Source: Pseudomonadales bacterium | GTDB lineage: Bacteria; Pseudomonadota; Gammaproteobacteria; Pseudomonadales; Pseudohongiellaceae | Assembly: GCA_022825945.1 (NCBI GenBank) | Contig: JAJDVS010000034.1 | Span: 1-61,512, forward strand | Length of the DNA: 61,512 nt | Direction: 5' to 3' | In this document: in pieces, positions 32,473 to 41,036 of the stretch | Layout of the letters: each line of letters opens with the position of its first letter | How positions within the stretch are numbered: the first letter of the stretch is position 1 | The notes under the pieces: model-generated | Seen by the model: only the letters and a program-made list of their open reading frames with translations | Told to the model about the DNA's origin: nothing | Databases searched by the model: none | Made by a program: the position numbers and the translations under genes

Positions 32473-32714
32473 GGTTCTGCTCCCGCCAGAATCTGGCGAC
32501 CCGGGGGCCGCCGGTTTGCCCGGCGCAAACAGCGCCTGGTTGACAGGTGATTCGAATTCGAACCGGAGGTTCAAACTGGATCTCACCGTCTGCGCAGGAA
32601 ATTAAGGCGCCAGTCGCCTGGAGCCGCCTGCGGTCTTTGACAGTCTCATTGGGAACAAAGCCCCCGATGAAGCTCTCAATTCGTACGAACGATTCCGTTG
32701 AGGAATGTCCGCCG
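32473..32714 (-). promoter_or_regulatory. Untranslated leader of rplJL, probable L10 autoregulatory region
   Basis: A 242-base gene-free gap between rplA and rplJ, the only long gap in this cluster. It contains several short GC-rich complementary stretches (for example GGCGCCAGTCGCC). Position and length match the E. coli rplJ leader that binds L10-L7/L12. I could not identify the L10 binding motif itself with confidence. Confidence 0.4.
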
Positions 32715-33410
32715 TCAAATGGCCAGGGAGGACTGGTCTATGACCAGGCCCGGGCCCATGGTCGAGGAAAGCACGACCTTCTTGATGTATATGCCCTTCG
32801 CCGAAGCGGGTTTGGCTTTTTTCAGATCGGCCAGCAGGCTTTCCAGATTCCTGCGCACCAGGGCGCCATCGAATCCGATGCGGCCGATGCCGCCGTGGAC
32901 GATGCCGTTGCGGTCGGTGCGGTAACGCACCTGCCCCGCCTTGGCGTTGCGCACCGCGGACTCCACATCGGGGGTTACCGTGCCCACCTTGGGATTGGGC
33001 ATCAGCCCCCGGGGGCCGAGAATCGGGCCGAGGGCGCCCACCACGCGCATGGCGTCCGGCGAGGCGATGACCACGTCGAAATCGAGATTGCCGCCCTTGA
33101 TGGACTCCGCAAGGTCTTCCATCCCCACGGTATCGGCCCCGGCCGCCGTGGCCTTCCCGGCATTGGCGCCCTGGGCGAACACGGCAACCCGCACATCCTT
33201 GCCCGTGCCTTCCGGCAGGGTGGTGGAACCGCGGACGACCTGGTCCGACTTGCGCACGTCCACCCCGAGATTCACCGCCACGTCAATGGATTCCTTGAAA
33301 CCGCCCGCGGCCACATCGGTGAGCAGGGCCACCGCGTCTTCCACGCTGTAGCTCTTGCCGGGAGCCGTTTTTTCCGCGATCTGTCGTTGTCTCTTGCTCG
33401 TTCTGGCCAT
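32715..33410 (-). CDS. rplA: 50S ribosomal protein L1
   Basis: 231 residues of the L1 stalk, which helps E-site tRNA leave and represses its own operon by binding m[27 protein letters not shown] and [33 protein letters not shown] are the family signatures. The ATG at 33410 is two bases after the rplK stop, so the pair is co-translated. A longer open frame from 33662 only shadows rplK. Confidence 0.97.
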   Translation of the reverse strand: MARTSKRQRQIAEKTAPGKSYSVEDAVALLTDVAAGGFKESIDVAVNLGVDVRKSDQVVRGSTTLPEGTGKDVRVAVFAQGANAGKATAAGADTVGMEDLAESIKGGNLDFDVVIASPDAMRVVGALGPILGPRGLMPNPKVGTVTPDVESAVRNAKAGQVRYRTDRNGIVHGGIGRIGFDGALVRRNLESLLADLKKAKPASAKGIYIKKVVLSSTMGPGLVIDQSSLAI

Positions 33411-33411
33411 A

Positions 33412-33846
33412 TCACTCCACTCCTTCCACTTCGAGCCCCGCGCTGCGCGCGCTGCCGGCGAGGGTGCGCACCGCGGCATCCATGTCCACGGCATTGAGGT
33501 CCGGCATCTTGATATTGGCGATTTCTTCGAGCTGGGAGCGGTTGAGCTTGCCCACTTTCTCGGTATTGGGCCGGCCGCTTCCCTTGGCGACGCCGGCGGC
33601 CTTGCGCAGCAGCACGGCTGCGGGCGGGGTTTTGGTAATGAAGGAGAAACTGCGGTCGGCATAGACGGTAATCACCACCGGTACCGGCAGTCCGGCTTCC
33701 ATGCCCTGGGTCTGGGCATTGAAGGCCTTGCAGAATTCCATGATGTTCAGGCCGTGCTGGCCCAGGGCCGGGCCCACCGGCGGGCTTGGGTTCGCCTTGC
33801 CTGCGGGCACCTGCAACTTGACGTATGCCGCAATCTTCCTGGCCAT
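33412..33846 (-). CDS. rplK: 50S ribosomal protein L11
   Basis: 144 residues. [46 protein letters not shown] is the signature N-terminus and the C-terminal rRNA-binding part is [21 protein letters not shown]11 binds the GTPase centre of 23S rRNA and is needed for RelA sensing. It follows nusG by 36 bases; that gap contains a short direct repeat (TTCAGCTTTTCTCTAT twice, overlapping the nusG stop). Confidence 0.97.
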   Translation of the reverse strand: MARKIAAYVKLQVPAGKANPSPPVGPALGQHGLNIMEFCKAFNAQTQGMEAGLPVPVVITVYADRSFSFITKTPPAAVLLRKAAGVAKGSGRPNTEKVGKLNRSQLEEIANIKMPDLNAVDMDAAVRTLAGSARSAGLEVEGVE

Positions 33847-33882
33847 CTGCTCTCTCCGACTTCTTTCAGCTTTTCTCTATTT

Positions 33883-34416
33883 TCAGCTTTTCTCTATCTG
33901 GCCGAATTCAAGCTCCACCGGGGTGGGCCGGCCGAAAATGAGCACGGCCACCCGCAGCCGGCTCTTTTCGTAATTCACTTCTTCGACGGTCCCGGTGAAA
34001 TCGTTGAACGGGCCATCGGTAATGCGCACCATCTCGCCGGGTTCGTAAATCGTCTTGTGGGCCGGGGTTTCCTCGCTTTCCTCCATGCGCCGCAGGATCG
34101 CCGCGGCTTCCTGGTCGGAAATCGCCGCCGGCTTTTCCGCCGTGCCGCCGATGAAACCCATGACCCGGGGCGTTTCCTTCACCAGGTGCCAGGTATCGTC
34201 GTTCAATTCCATATGCACCAGCACATAGCCCGGAAAGAACTTGCGTTCGCTCTTGCGCTTCTGCCCGGCGCGCATTTCGAGCACTTCCTCGGTGGGCACG
34301 AGCACCTCGTCGAAGCATTCCTTGAGCGGCGACCTTTCGATCCGGTCCCGCAGGGCTTCCATGGCGCGCTTCTCGTAGCCCGAAAAGGCGTGTACCACGT
34401 ACCATTTCTTACTCAT
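33883..34416 (-). CDS. nusG: Transcription termination/antitermination factor NusG
   Basis: 177 residues with the NGN domain ([58 protein letters not shown]) and a C-terminal KOW domain ([33 protein letters not shown]). It binds the polymerase clamp, and its KOW domain contacts Rho or S10; rho is also in this window. It is encoded 55 bases after secE in the usual order. Confidence 0.97.
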   Translation of the reverse strand: MSKKWYVVHAFSGYEKRAMEALRDRIERSPLKECFDEVLVPTEEVLEMRAGQKRKSERKFFPGYVLVHMELNDDTWHLVKETPRVMGFIGGTAEKPAAISDQEAAAILRRMEESEETPAHKTIYEPGEMVRITDGPFNDFTGTVEEVNYEKSRLRVAVLIFGRPTPVELEFGQIEKS

Positions 34417-34471
34417 TGACGGTTCCAGTCCCCATCGCCCCGGCCGGCGGCCTTGGTCTTGTTGCCACTCG

Positions 34472-34834
34472 CTAGCTGATAATGCCGGAGATGATTCCGT
34501 TCAGGCCCCAGTCAAGAAACCAGAGGATGATCGCCAGAATGAAAATGACGATCAGCACGATGATTGTGGTCTGCACGGTTTCCTGGCGCGTGGGCCAGAC
34601 CACCTTGCGGATTTCCACTCTCGCTTCGAGACAAAGCTCCACAAAGGCGCGGCCGCGATCTGTCTGTGCCGCAATCCAGCCGGCCGCGCCGGCAAGCGCC
34701 AGTAGCCCGACCGTGCGCAGCAGCAGGGATTCGGTGGAAAAATAGCTGTTGGCGTACACGCCGCCCGCGATTATCGCGGCGACGACCGCCCACTTGATCC
34801 AGTCCGCTCTGGCCTGATCACCTTGTTCTGACAT
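34472..34834 (-). CDS. secE: Protein translocase subunit SecE
   Basis: 120 residues with three membrane segments ([37 protein letters not shown] and a C-terminal [21 protein letters not shown]), as in gammaproteobacterial SecE. The conserved cytoplasmic amphipathic region [13 protein letters not shown] appears as [17 protein letters not shown]. It clamps SecY in the inner membrane. The ATG at 34834 follows tRNA-Trp by 62 bases. Confidence 0.95.
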   Translation of the reverse strand: MSEQGDQARADWIKWAVVAAIIAGGVYANSYFSTESLLLRTVGLLALAGAAGWIAAQTDRGRAFVELCLEARVEIRKVVWPTRQETVQTTIIVLIVIFILAIILWFLDWGLNGIISGIIS

Positions 34835-34896
34835 GTATGTACGAAATCCGCCGACCTGCCGCCGGGCTCGCCCTGCACCGCAGGGCAATCAACTGT

Positions 34897-34970
<74 letters not shown>

Positions 34971-34972
<2 letters not shown>

Positions 34973-36161
34973 ATTCGATAATCTTCGCCACGACGCCGGC
35001 GCCAACGGTGCGGCCGCCTTCGCGGATGGCGAAGCGCAGACCCTCGTCCATCGCGATGGGGGCGATCAGTTCCACGTTCATCTTCACGTTGTCGCCGGGC
35101 ATGACCATTTCCACGTCGCCGGGCAATTCCACGTTTCCGGTCACGTCCGTGGTGCGGAAATAGAACTGCGGCCGGTAGCCCTTGAAGAAGGGCGTGTGGC
35201 GACCGCCCTCTTCCTTGGTCAGAATGTAGACCTCGGCCTCGAATTTGGTATGGGGCGTGATCGAGCCGGGCTCGGCGAGCACCTGGCCGCGCTCGACTTC
35301 CTCGCGCTTGGTGCCGCGCAGCAGAACGCCCACGTTTTCGCCTGCCCTGCCCTCGTCGAGCAGCTTGCGGAACATCTCGACGCCGGTGCAGGTGGTTTTG
35401 GCGGTTTCCTTGATGCCGACGATCTCGACTTCCTCGCCCACCTTGACCACGCCGCGCTCGACCCGGCCGGTTACCACGGTGCCGCGACCCGAGATGGAGA
35501 AGACGTCTTCGATGGGCATCAGGTAGGGCTTGTCGATTTCACGCTCGGGAACCGGGATGTAGCTGTCCAGGGCTTCCACGAGTTTTTCCACCGAGGCGGT
35601 GCCGTGTTCGGAGTCGTCTCCTTCGAGGGCTTTCAGGGCGGAACCGATAATGATGGGCGTGTCGTCGCCGGGAAACTCGAAGGCGTCGAGCTGTTCGCGC
35701 ACTTCCATTTCCACGAGTTCAAGCAGTTCTTCGTCGTCGACCATATCGGCCTTGTTCATGTAGACGACGATATAGGGCACGCCCACCTGACGGGCGAGCA
35801 GGATGTGCTCCCGGGTCTGGGGCATCGGGCCGTCGGCCGCCGACACCACGAGAATCGCGCCGTCCATCTGCGCGGCGCCGGTAATCATGTTCTTGACGTA
35901 GTCGGCGTGGCCGGGACAATCGACGTGGGCGTAGTGCCGGTTGGGCGAGTCATACTCCACGTGGGACGTGGCGATGGTAATCCCGCGTTCGCGCTCTTCG
36001 GGCGCGTTGTCGATCTCGTCGAATGCCTTGACCGAGCCACCGTAACGCTCAGCGCAGATCTTGGTCAGCGCCGCTGTCAGGGTGGTCTTGCCATGGTCCA
36101 CGTGACCGATCGTGCCGACGTTCACGTGGACCTTCGTTCTTTCAAACTTTTCCTTCGCCAT
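34971..36161 (-). CDS. tuf: Elongation factor Tu
   Basis: 396 residues, the normal length. [17 protein letters not shown] (P-loop), [12 protein letters not shown] (G3), [11 protein letters not shown] (G4), and domain II/III sequences ending [13 protein letters not shown]. It delivers aminoacyl-tRNA to the ribosome. It is preceded by tRNA-Tyr, -Gly and -Thr and followed by tRNA-Trp, the tufB arrangement of E. coli. The UAG stop overlaps the tRNA-Trp 5' end by two bases, so RNase P cleavage of the shared transcript would remove two of the three stop-codon bases. It is the only tuf in the window; a second copy is often found after fusA but is absent there. Confidence 0.98.
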
Positions 36162-36249
36162 TGTTGCCTGACCTCGTTCTGTTACTGAAAACCGGAATCG
36201 CGGGTTCAGGATTCCCGCTCATCCGAATCGATGAAATAGTCCGCAAATG

Positions 36250-36325
36250 TGGTGCTCACATCCGGAGTTGAACCGGAGACCTCTTCATTACCAATGAAGT
36301 GCTCTACCTCCTGAGCTATGCGAGC
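36250..36325 (-). tRNA. tRNA-Thr (GGT)
   Basis: Acceptor GCTCGCA pairs with TGTGAGC (one G-U), anticodon loop TTGGTAA, T loop TTCAACT, and CCA is encoded. Third tRNA of the Tyr-Gly-Thr-tuf transcript. Confidence 0.97.
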
Positions 36326-36355
36326 CATTCGCCGCGCCGACGCCCGGATACAAAT

Positions 36356-36429
36356 TGGAGCGGGTAGCGGGAATCGAACCCGCGCAACCAGCTTGGAAGG
36401 CTGGGGTTCTACCTCTGAACTATACCCGC
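36356..36429 (-). tRNA. tRNA-Gly (TCC)
   Basis: Acceptor GCGGGTA/TACCCGC pairs perfectly, anticodon loop CTTCCAA, T loop TTCGATT, and CCA is encoded. Second tRNA of the transcript. Confidence 0.97.
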
Positions 36430-36460
36430 CACTGGCAAATGCTCCGCCCCACGACTCAAG

Positions 36461-36544
36461 TGGTGGAGGGGGGTGGATTTGAACCACCGAAGCTTACGCG
36501 TCAGATTTACAGTCTGATCCCTTTGGCCACTCGGGAACCCCTCC
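36461..36544 (-). tRNA. tRNA-Tyr (GTA)
   Basis: A class II tRNA with a long variable arm. Acceptor GGAGGGG/CCCCTCC, anticodon loop CTGTAAA, T loop TTCAAAT, and CCA is encoded. It is the first gene of the tRNA-tuf transcript. Confidence 0.97.
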
Positions 36545-36598
36545 CAAATCAGAGCCCCAACCGGGCGCTTGCAGCCGATGGCTCTCACAGGGGGCGGC

Positions 36599-36627
36599 AT
36601 TTTAGTGTAAATGTCCCGCGTGTGCAA
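36599..36627 (-). promoter_or_regulatory. Strong promoter of the tRNA-Tyr-Gly-Thr-tuf-tRNA-Trp operon
   Basis: On the minus strand TTGCAC (36627-36622), 17 bases, TAAAAT (36604-36599). The hexamers are near consensus and the spacing is optimal. The bases after the -10 (GCCGCCCCC) form a GC-rich discriminator, the feature linked to ppGpp/DksA control of stable RNA promoters. The -10 overlaps the stop codon of the SPOR-like gene. Transcription could continue into secE-nusG and beyond. Confidence 0.75.
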
Positions 36628-37045
36628 ACATTTCACAGGGATTTTCCCCAGCGCTCAATCCGGGGCTCCGGGCGGCAAAATCAGGCCATTGGGGAAGTTC
36701 GTCCCGGTCTTGCGGAACACGCTCAAGACGCACCTCGGCGGCATTGCTATCCTGGGGCACATACACGGTGGCTTCCAGCTCGTCATTGACCATGGCGGCG
36801 GCGAACTCGCTGGCCTCGAAAATGTCGGCGAATCCGGAAACAAAGAGACAGATTCCGGCAGCCTCTTCCTCCATCTGCTCCCGGGCCTGTTCGCGCTCGG
36901 CGGCGCGGGATTCGCTGACGAGTTGCAATCCCGAGTCGCGCAGGGGTATCGGCTCGGGGGATGATCGTGACCGGGGCGGGGCCAGCAGATTCCAGCCGAA
37001 ATAGCCGAAGTTGAGCAGCAACAGTACAACCAGCAGGTAACGCAT
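36602..37045 (-). CDS. Membrane-anchored SPOR-like protein downstream of coaX
   Basis: 147 residues. An N-terminal anchor MRYLLVVLLLLNFGYFGWNLLAPP is followed by a charged linker (SESRAAEREQAREQMEEEA) and a compact domain (AGICLFVSGFADIFEASEFAAAMVNDELEATVYVP) shaped like a short SPOR or SPOR-like fold. The same gene order, birA-coaX-SPOR protein-tRNAs-tuf, is common in pseudomonads, which supports a real gene. SPOR domains bind denuded septal glycan; whether this short version does is unknown. The start is three bases after the coaX stop. The 3' end overlaps the tRNA-operon promoter. Confidence 0.75.
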   Translation of the reverse strand: MRYLLVVLLLLNFGYFGWNLLAPPRSRSSPEPIPLRDSGLQLVSESRAAEREQAREQMEEEAAGICLFVSGFADIFEASEFAAAMVNDELEATVYVPQDSNAAEVRLERVPQDRDELPQWPDFAARSPGLSAGENPCEMFAHAGHLH

Positions 37046-37048
37046 GGA

Positions 37049-37792
37049 TCAGGCTCCGGGGTCGGGGTCGGCGCAGGCCAGGGCGAGCCCCTCGAGCACC
37101 AGTTCCGGCACGAGCAGCATCGGCTTCAGTTCGAGTTCCCGCAGCAACAGCGGCGCATCGCCCCCGCTGAGAATCAGCGTGACCTCCGCCATATTCTCTC
37201 CTGTCATTCGCTGCGCCGCCACCTGTATCGCGCTGCACAGCATGAAAACCGCGCCGTTGCGAACCGCGGCGCCGGTGTCGTTGCCGGGGGCGCTGGATAC
37301 GGCTGCGCTTTCCGCCGGCATTACGATGCCGGTATTTTGCAGCAGGCCGGACTGCGCTGCCCGCAACCCCGGCAGGATGTATCCGCCCAGATGCAATCCG
37401 TCCGCATTGAGCATGTCGATCGTCAGCGCCGTGCCACTGTCGACAATCAGGCAACCGCCCCGGGCGCGCCGGTAGCCGGCAAGCATGGCCAGCCAGCGGT
37501 CGGCGCCGAGGCCGGCCGGGTCCGGGTACTGGATACGCACGCCGCCACATTCCCGCAGCACTCGGGCGAAACGCGGCCGCAGATTCCACTTGCGCGCCAG
37601 CCAGGCGGACAACTCCGCTTCGAATTCGGCGCCGCGCACGCTGCACACCAGAACCTGTTCCGGGGGTCCGGCATCGCCGAGGGCCGCATCCAGCCGGGAT
37701 AGATTTGCAGCGATTGCCGCCGCCATGCCCCGCCAGCGCCATTTCAGGCTGCTGTTGCCGGCATCGATCTCGAGAATCGCGGAATGGCTCAC
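37049..37792 (-). CDS. coaX: Type III pantothenate kinase
   Basis: 247 residues. ILEIDAGNSSLKWRW is the phosphate-binding ASKHA motif, with GADRWLAMLAG and IVDSGTALTIDMLNADGLHLGGYILPG following, all specific to CoaX. It makes 4'-phosphopantothenate, the first step to coenzyme A, uses monovalent cations and is not feedback-inhibited by CoA. The GTG start at 37792 overlaps the birA stop (GTGA), so the two are coupled. A longer open frame reads through birA in another register and is a shadow. Confidence 0.93.
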   Translation of the reverse strand: MSHSAILEIDAGNSSLKWRWRGMAAAIAANLSRLDAALGDAGPPEQVLVCSVRGAEFEAELSAWLARKWNLRPRFARVLRECGGVRIQYPDPAGLGADRWLAMLAGYRRARGGCLIVDSGTALTIDMLNADGLHLGGYILPGLRAAQSGLLQNTGIVMPAESAAVSSAPGNDTGAAVRNGAVFMLCSAIQVAAQRMTGENMAEVTLILSGGDAPLLLRELELKPMLLVPELVLEGLALACADPDPGA

Positions 37793-38598
37793 GGCTTTTC
37801 GACCGGGCCATCCCCGGAAGGAAATATCGCCCCGGAGACCAGCCTCTGTACTCCGCCCGCGGTGCGCAGCAGCAATGCGCCGCTTTCGTCCACTCCGGCG
37901 CAGCGACCGATATGCCGGTCGGCGCCGGCCCGCACCACCACATCCTGCTGGAAATAACGGTCGTGCCGGTTCCATTCCCGCTGGAAGCCGGCAAAGCCCT
38001 CTTCGCTGAACACGGCGATGTATGCGAGCAGGCGAGTGAGTACCGCCGGCAGCAATCCGCCCCAGTTCATGTCATCCTGGCAGATGGAAGCGATATCCAC
38101 TGCGGGCTGGTCGATTTGCCGCATCAACTCCGGCGGGAAGCGCAGGTTGAGGCCGATGCCGATGACCACATGACGCTGCTTGTCGGCGCCGTGGTTTTCC
38201 ACCAGAATGCCGCCGAGCTTGCGGTTTCCGCCAAGCAGATCGTTGGGCCATTTGACGCTGAGGCCATGGACTTCGCTGTCGCCAAGCCCGGCGCGAACCG
38301 CCAGGGCCACTACCAGCCCGAGAGCCTGAATCCGGTCCAGCGGCAGGGGCAGTTCCCGCACCAGGGAAACATACAGCCCGGCCCCGGGGGGGCTGATCCA
38401 GCGATGACCGCGTCTGCCCCGCCCGGCGCTCTGGGTGGCGGCGGCGAGAAAGCGGTTCCCCGCGGCGCCGCCCCGCAATCGGCGCAGGGCTTCGTCATTG
38501 GTGGAGTCGATTTCGTCGAAGGCGTGAATTTCGCCGAGTTCCCGCCGCAAATCCGGCGGCAGGTCCTTCATCAGCGAATGCAGGTCTGTTTCATTCAT
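37789..38598 (-). CDS. birA: Biotin--[acetyl-CoA-carboxylase] ligase lacking the HTH domain
   Basis: 269 residues. The catalytic motif is QSAGRGRRGHRWISPPGAGLYVSL, followed by KWPNDLLGGNRKLGGILVE and GIGLNLRFPPE, and a C-terminal SH3-like cap (YFQQDVVVRAGADRHIGRCAGVDESGALLLRT). The start MNETDLHSLMKDLPPDLRRELGEIHAFDEIDSTNDE leaves no room for the roughly 60-residue winged-helix domain of E. coli BirA, so it should biotinylate BCCP but not repress bio genes. It sits upstream of coaX, with overlap. Confidence 0.92.
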   Translation of the reverse strand: MNETDLHSLMKDLPPDLRRELGEIHAFDEIDSTNDEALRRLRGGAAGNRFLAAATQSAGRGRRGHRWISPPGAGLYVSLVRELPLPLDRIQALGLVVALAVRAGLGDSEVHGLSVKWPNDLLGGNRKLGGILVENHGADKQRHVVIGIGLNLRFPPELMRQIDQPAVDIASICQDDMNWGGLLPAVLTRLLAYIAVFSEEGFAGFQREWNRHDRYFQQDVVVRAGADRHIGRCAGVDESGALLLRTAGGVQRLVSGAIFPSGDGPVEKP

Positions 38599-38648
38599 GG
38601 AGTGAAGTTCTTCCGGCGGAGACTGTCCCCGCGGGAGAGAGTTTCGAT

Positions 38649-40364
38649 TTATTCGGCTGGCTCGACGGCCCTGTCCGCCGCCGGCTCTTCCTCGCCGCGG
38701 CGGATTTTCGAGATTACCGACGCGGCTTCGAGCATGACAACGATACTCGCCCCCATGACCGCGACACTCAGCACGAGCAGCAACCAGTTGCTCGACTGGT
38801 AATAGTCGAACAGATACCACAGGCTGGCCAGGAAGGCCATGGTCGCGATGAAAATCATCGGCGCCAGGGTGTACAGGGACGGGCGGCCGAGCCGCATCAG
38901 GTACACGGACAGGACCAGCAGGGTGAGGGCGGCGAGAATCTGGTTGGAGGCGCCGAATATCGGCCAGATCAACATGCCGCCGTCGCCCGGATATTGTCCG
39001 TTGGTCGCTCCGAAAGCCAGGATCAGGCAGCAGCCAACGGCCGCCAGGGTCGAGATGTAACTATTCTTGAGGAGTCCGATGGAGTAGATGTTTCCCCATT
39101 CCTGGATGATATAGCGCTGCAGGCGCAGCCCCGAGTCCATGGTGGTGCCGGCGAACAGCACCACCATGACCGCCAGCATCGTTTCCGAGAACGTGAAGGG
39201 AATCCCCCAGCCCTCGGTGATCAGGGCAGCGCCGCCGGCGATGTACGCGCTCGCGCCGCCATCGCCGAAACTGGCGTAGAGACTGCTCCATTCGACAGCG
39301 GACACGGCATACAGCGAACCGGTCGCCACAGTAATGGTGATGAGCGCCAGCGCTCCTTCGCCGAGGGCGCCGAGATAGCCGACGAAACGAGCGTCCTTTT
39401 CATTGTTCAACTGCTTGGAACTCGTGCCCGAGGACACGATGCCGTGAAATCCCGACAGGGCGCCGCAGGCGATGGTCACAAACAGGATCGGAAACAGCGG
39501 TGGCGTGCCCTCGGCAAGATTTTCGTTGATCATCGGCGCGGTGATGTCCGGCATGACGATGAACACGGAACTGTAGAGCACGAGCAGGCCGATCACGAGT
39601 TGGGCGCCGTTGATGTAGTCCCGGGGCTGCAGCAGCAGCCAGACCGGCAACATGGAGGCTATGCCGGCATAGATGAACAGGATGATGATCCAGTTGCCGT
39701 GAGGTCCGAGCAGGATGCCATCCCAGCTATCCACCGTCTGCACCGGAAACTCGGTGCCGACGTAAATCGTGAAATAGAGGACGCTCACGCCGATCAGGGA
39801 GATGGCGAGCAGGTTGATCTTGCTCCGGATCAGGACGCCCACGGCGATGGCCACGGGAATCGCGGCCCAGGCGGGCACCACGGAAGTCTCGATGTCCACC
39901 ATCTGGCCGGCGATGATGGTGGCGAAAACGGCGTTGACCATGAGCAGCAGGAGAAAAATCACCACCATGAACAGAGCCCGGGTGCGGGCGCCGACCACGT
40001 CTTCCGACAGGGCGCCCATGGAGCGCGCGTTATGCCGGTTGCTCGCCCAGAGCGCGCCCATGTCATGGACGCCGGCGAAGAAAATCGACCCCAGGGTGAC
40101 CCAGAGCAGGGCCGGCAGCCAGCCCCAGTACACCGCGATGGCCGGCCCGACGATGGGCGCGGCGCCGGCTACCGCCGTGAAATGCGCGCCCCACAGCACG
40201 TATTTGTTGGTGGGCACGTAATCGACCGCGTCATTGAATCGATTCGCGGGCGTGACATGGTTCGGGTCGAGCCGGTATATCTTTTCGGCAATGAAGCGGG
40301 AATAGACGAACCAGCCGAAAGCGAAGCCGGCCAGCCCGAAAATTACGATGAAAACCGAAGACAT
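38649..40364 (-). CDS. cstA: CstA-family carbon starvation / pyruvate or peptide transporter
   Basis: 571 residues with about 16 membrane segments. N-terminal LDPNHVTPANRFNDAVDYVPTNKYVLWGAHFTAVAGAAPIVGPAIAVYWGW is the CstA signature, with FHGIVSSGTSSKQLNNEKDARFVGYLGALGEGALAL and FAGTTMDSGLRLQRYIIQEWG later on. Characterised relatives (CstA, BtsT) import pyruvate or peptides when nutrients fall. It is shorter than E. coli CstA (about 700), in line with the short subgroup. It is separated from birA by 50 bases and transcribed the same way. No Crp site is visible to me. Confidence 0.92.
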   Translation of the reverse strand: MSSVFIVIFGLAGFAFGWFVYSRFIAEKIYRLDPNHVTPANRFNDAVDYVPTNKYVLWGAHFTAVAGAAPIVGPAIAVYWGWLPALLWVTLGSIFFAGVHDMGALWASNRHNARSMGALSEDVVGARTRALFMVVIFLLLLMVNAVFATIIAGQMVDIETSVVPAWAAIPVAIAVGVLIRSKINLLAISLIGVSVLYFTIYVGTEFPVQTVDSWDGILLGPHGNWIIILFIYAGIASMLPVWLLLQPRDYINGAQLVIGLLVLYSSVFIVMPDITAPMINENLAEGTPPLFPILFVTIACGALSGFHGIVSSGTSSKQLNNEKDARFVGYLGALGEGALALITITVATGSLYAVSAVEWSSLYASFGDGGASAYIAGGAALITEGWGIPFTFSETMLAVMVVLFAGTTMDSGLRLQRYIIQEWGNIYSIGLLKNSYISTLAAVGCCLILAFGATNGQYPGDGGMLIWPIFGASNQILAALTLLVLSVYLMRLGRPSLYTLAPMIFIATMAFLASLWYLFDYYQSSNWLLLVLSVAVMGASIVVMLEAASVISKIRRGEEEPAADRAVEPAE

Positions 40365-40606
40365 AAGGCGCTCTCTCAGATGCAGATTGCCGAAGCATCA
40401 TAGCAAGTACCTTTTTTGCGAACAATTGCCGAGTGAGAATCCACAAAAGGGGTCAGAGGGGCGTAGCCATTGATGCCAAGCACCACGATCCGCTGATTGG
40501 GATACCGCTGTGGACTCGGATGATTGAGTCTGGCAAGCACATCGACACTTTCATGGGCATTCCGCGAGCCCCGGCAGGATGCCGCGGAAGTCCCGGGAAC
40601 GGCGCT
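40365..40606. other. Gene-free region upstream of cstA
   Basis: I see no supported gene. A CCTTTTTTGCG run near 40413 and an AAAAGGGGTCAGAGGGGC stretch at 40445 are visible; the latter resembles a dispersed motif I associate loosely with RAYT-rich genomes. Short frames here lack homology that I recognise. Confidence 0.4.
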
Positions 40607-40953
40607 CAGAAGCAGACCTGGAGACTGTTCGCAGTCAGGCCTCCGCCATCCGCATTCGCATAGCTCACGTTGGTGCCGCCCATGCCGAGGACCATGCTGA
40701 TGAAGCCCTTGACGTCACGGGGGTTATCGCTGATTGTGACGGGGCTGGCGTCCCGGCCTGGGCACAAGGGTTCAGTTTGGAAGAGCTGCGAAATCCCCTC
40801 AGAAGCTGCGTGTCGCCGTTGTCGTCCTTGTGGGCCGGAGTGACTGTCACCATGATCGTCATGGCCCCGGCGGTGTCATGCCGGAAGGTGAAGCTGGTTT
40901 GCTTCCAGTCGAACGCGAGGCCCTGGACGATGGTTCTCACCATTGGTCATTGA
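40607..40953 (-). pseudogene. Frame-disrupted remnant of an unrecognised protein
   Basis: One frame reads LAFDWKQTSFTFRHDTAGAMTIMVTVTPAHKDDNGDT. About 15 bases further on, a second frame continues in protein-like sequence (GISQLFQTEPLCPGRDASPVTISDNPRDVKGFISMVLGMGGTNVSYANADGGG) to a TGA at 40607-40609. Together they look like one beta-rich domain broken by a single frameshift near 40800-40810. No start or upstream part is found. I do not recognise the family, and chance is possible. Confidence 0.35.
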
Positions 40954-41036
40954 GGGGTTCAGGCAGAGTCGGCGCGCACGGCTAGGGAATCCCTGGCGCC
41001 GCAAGCAGCAGCAAGCGTTTTGGCTGCGGCGCGGAT

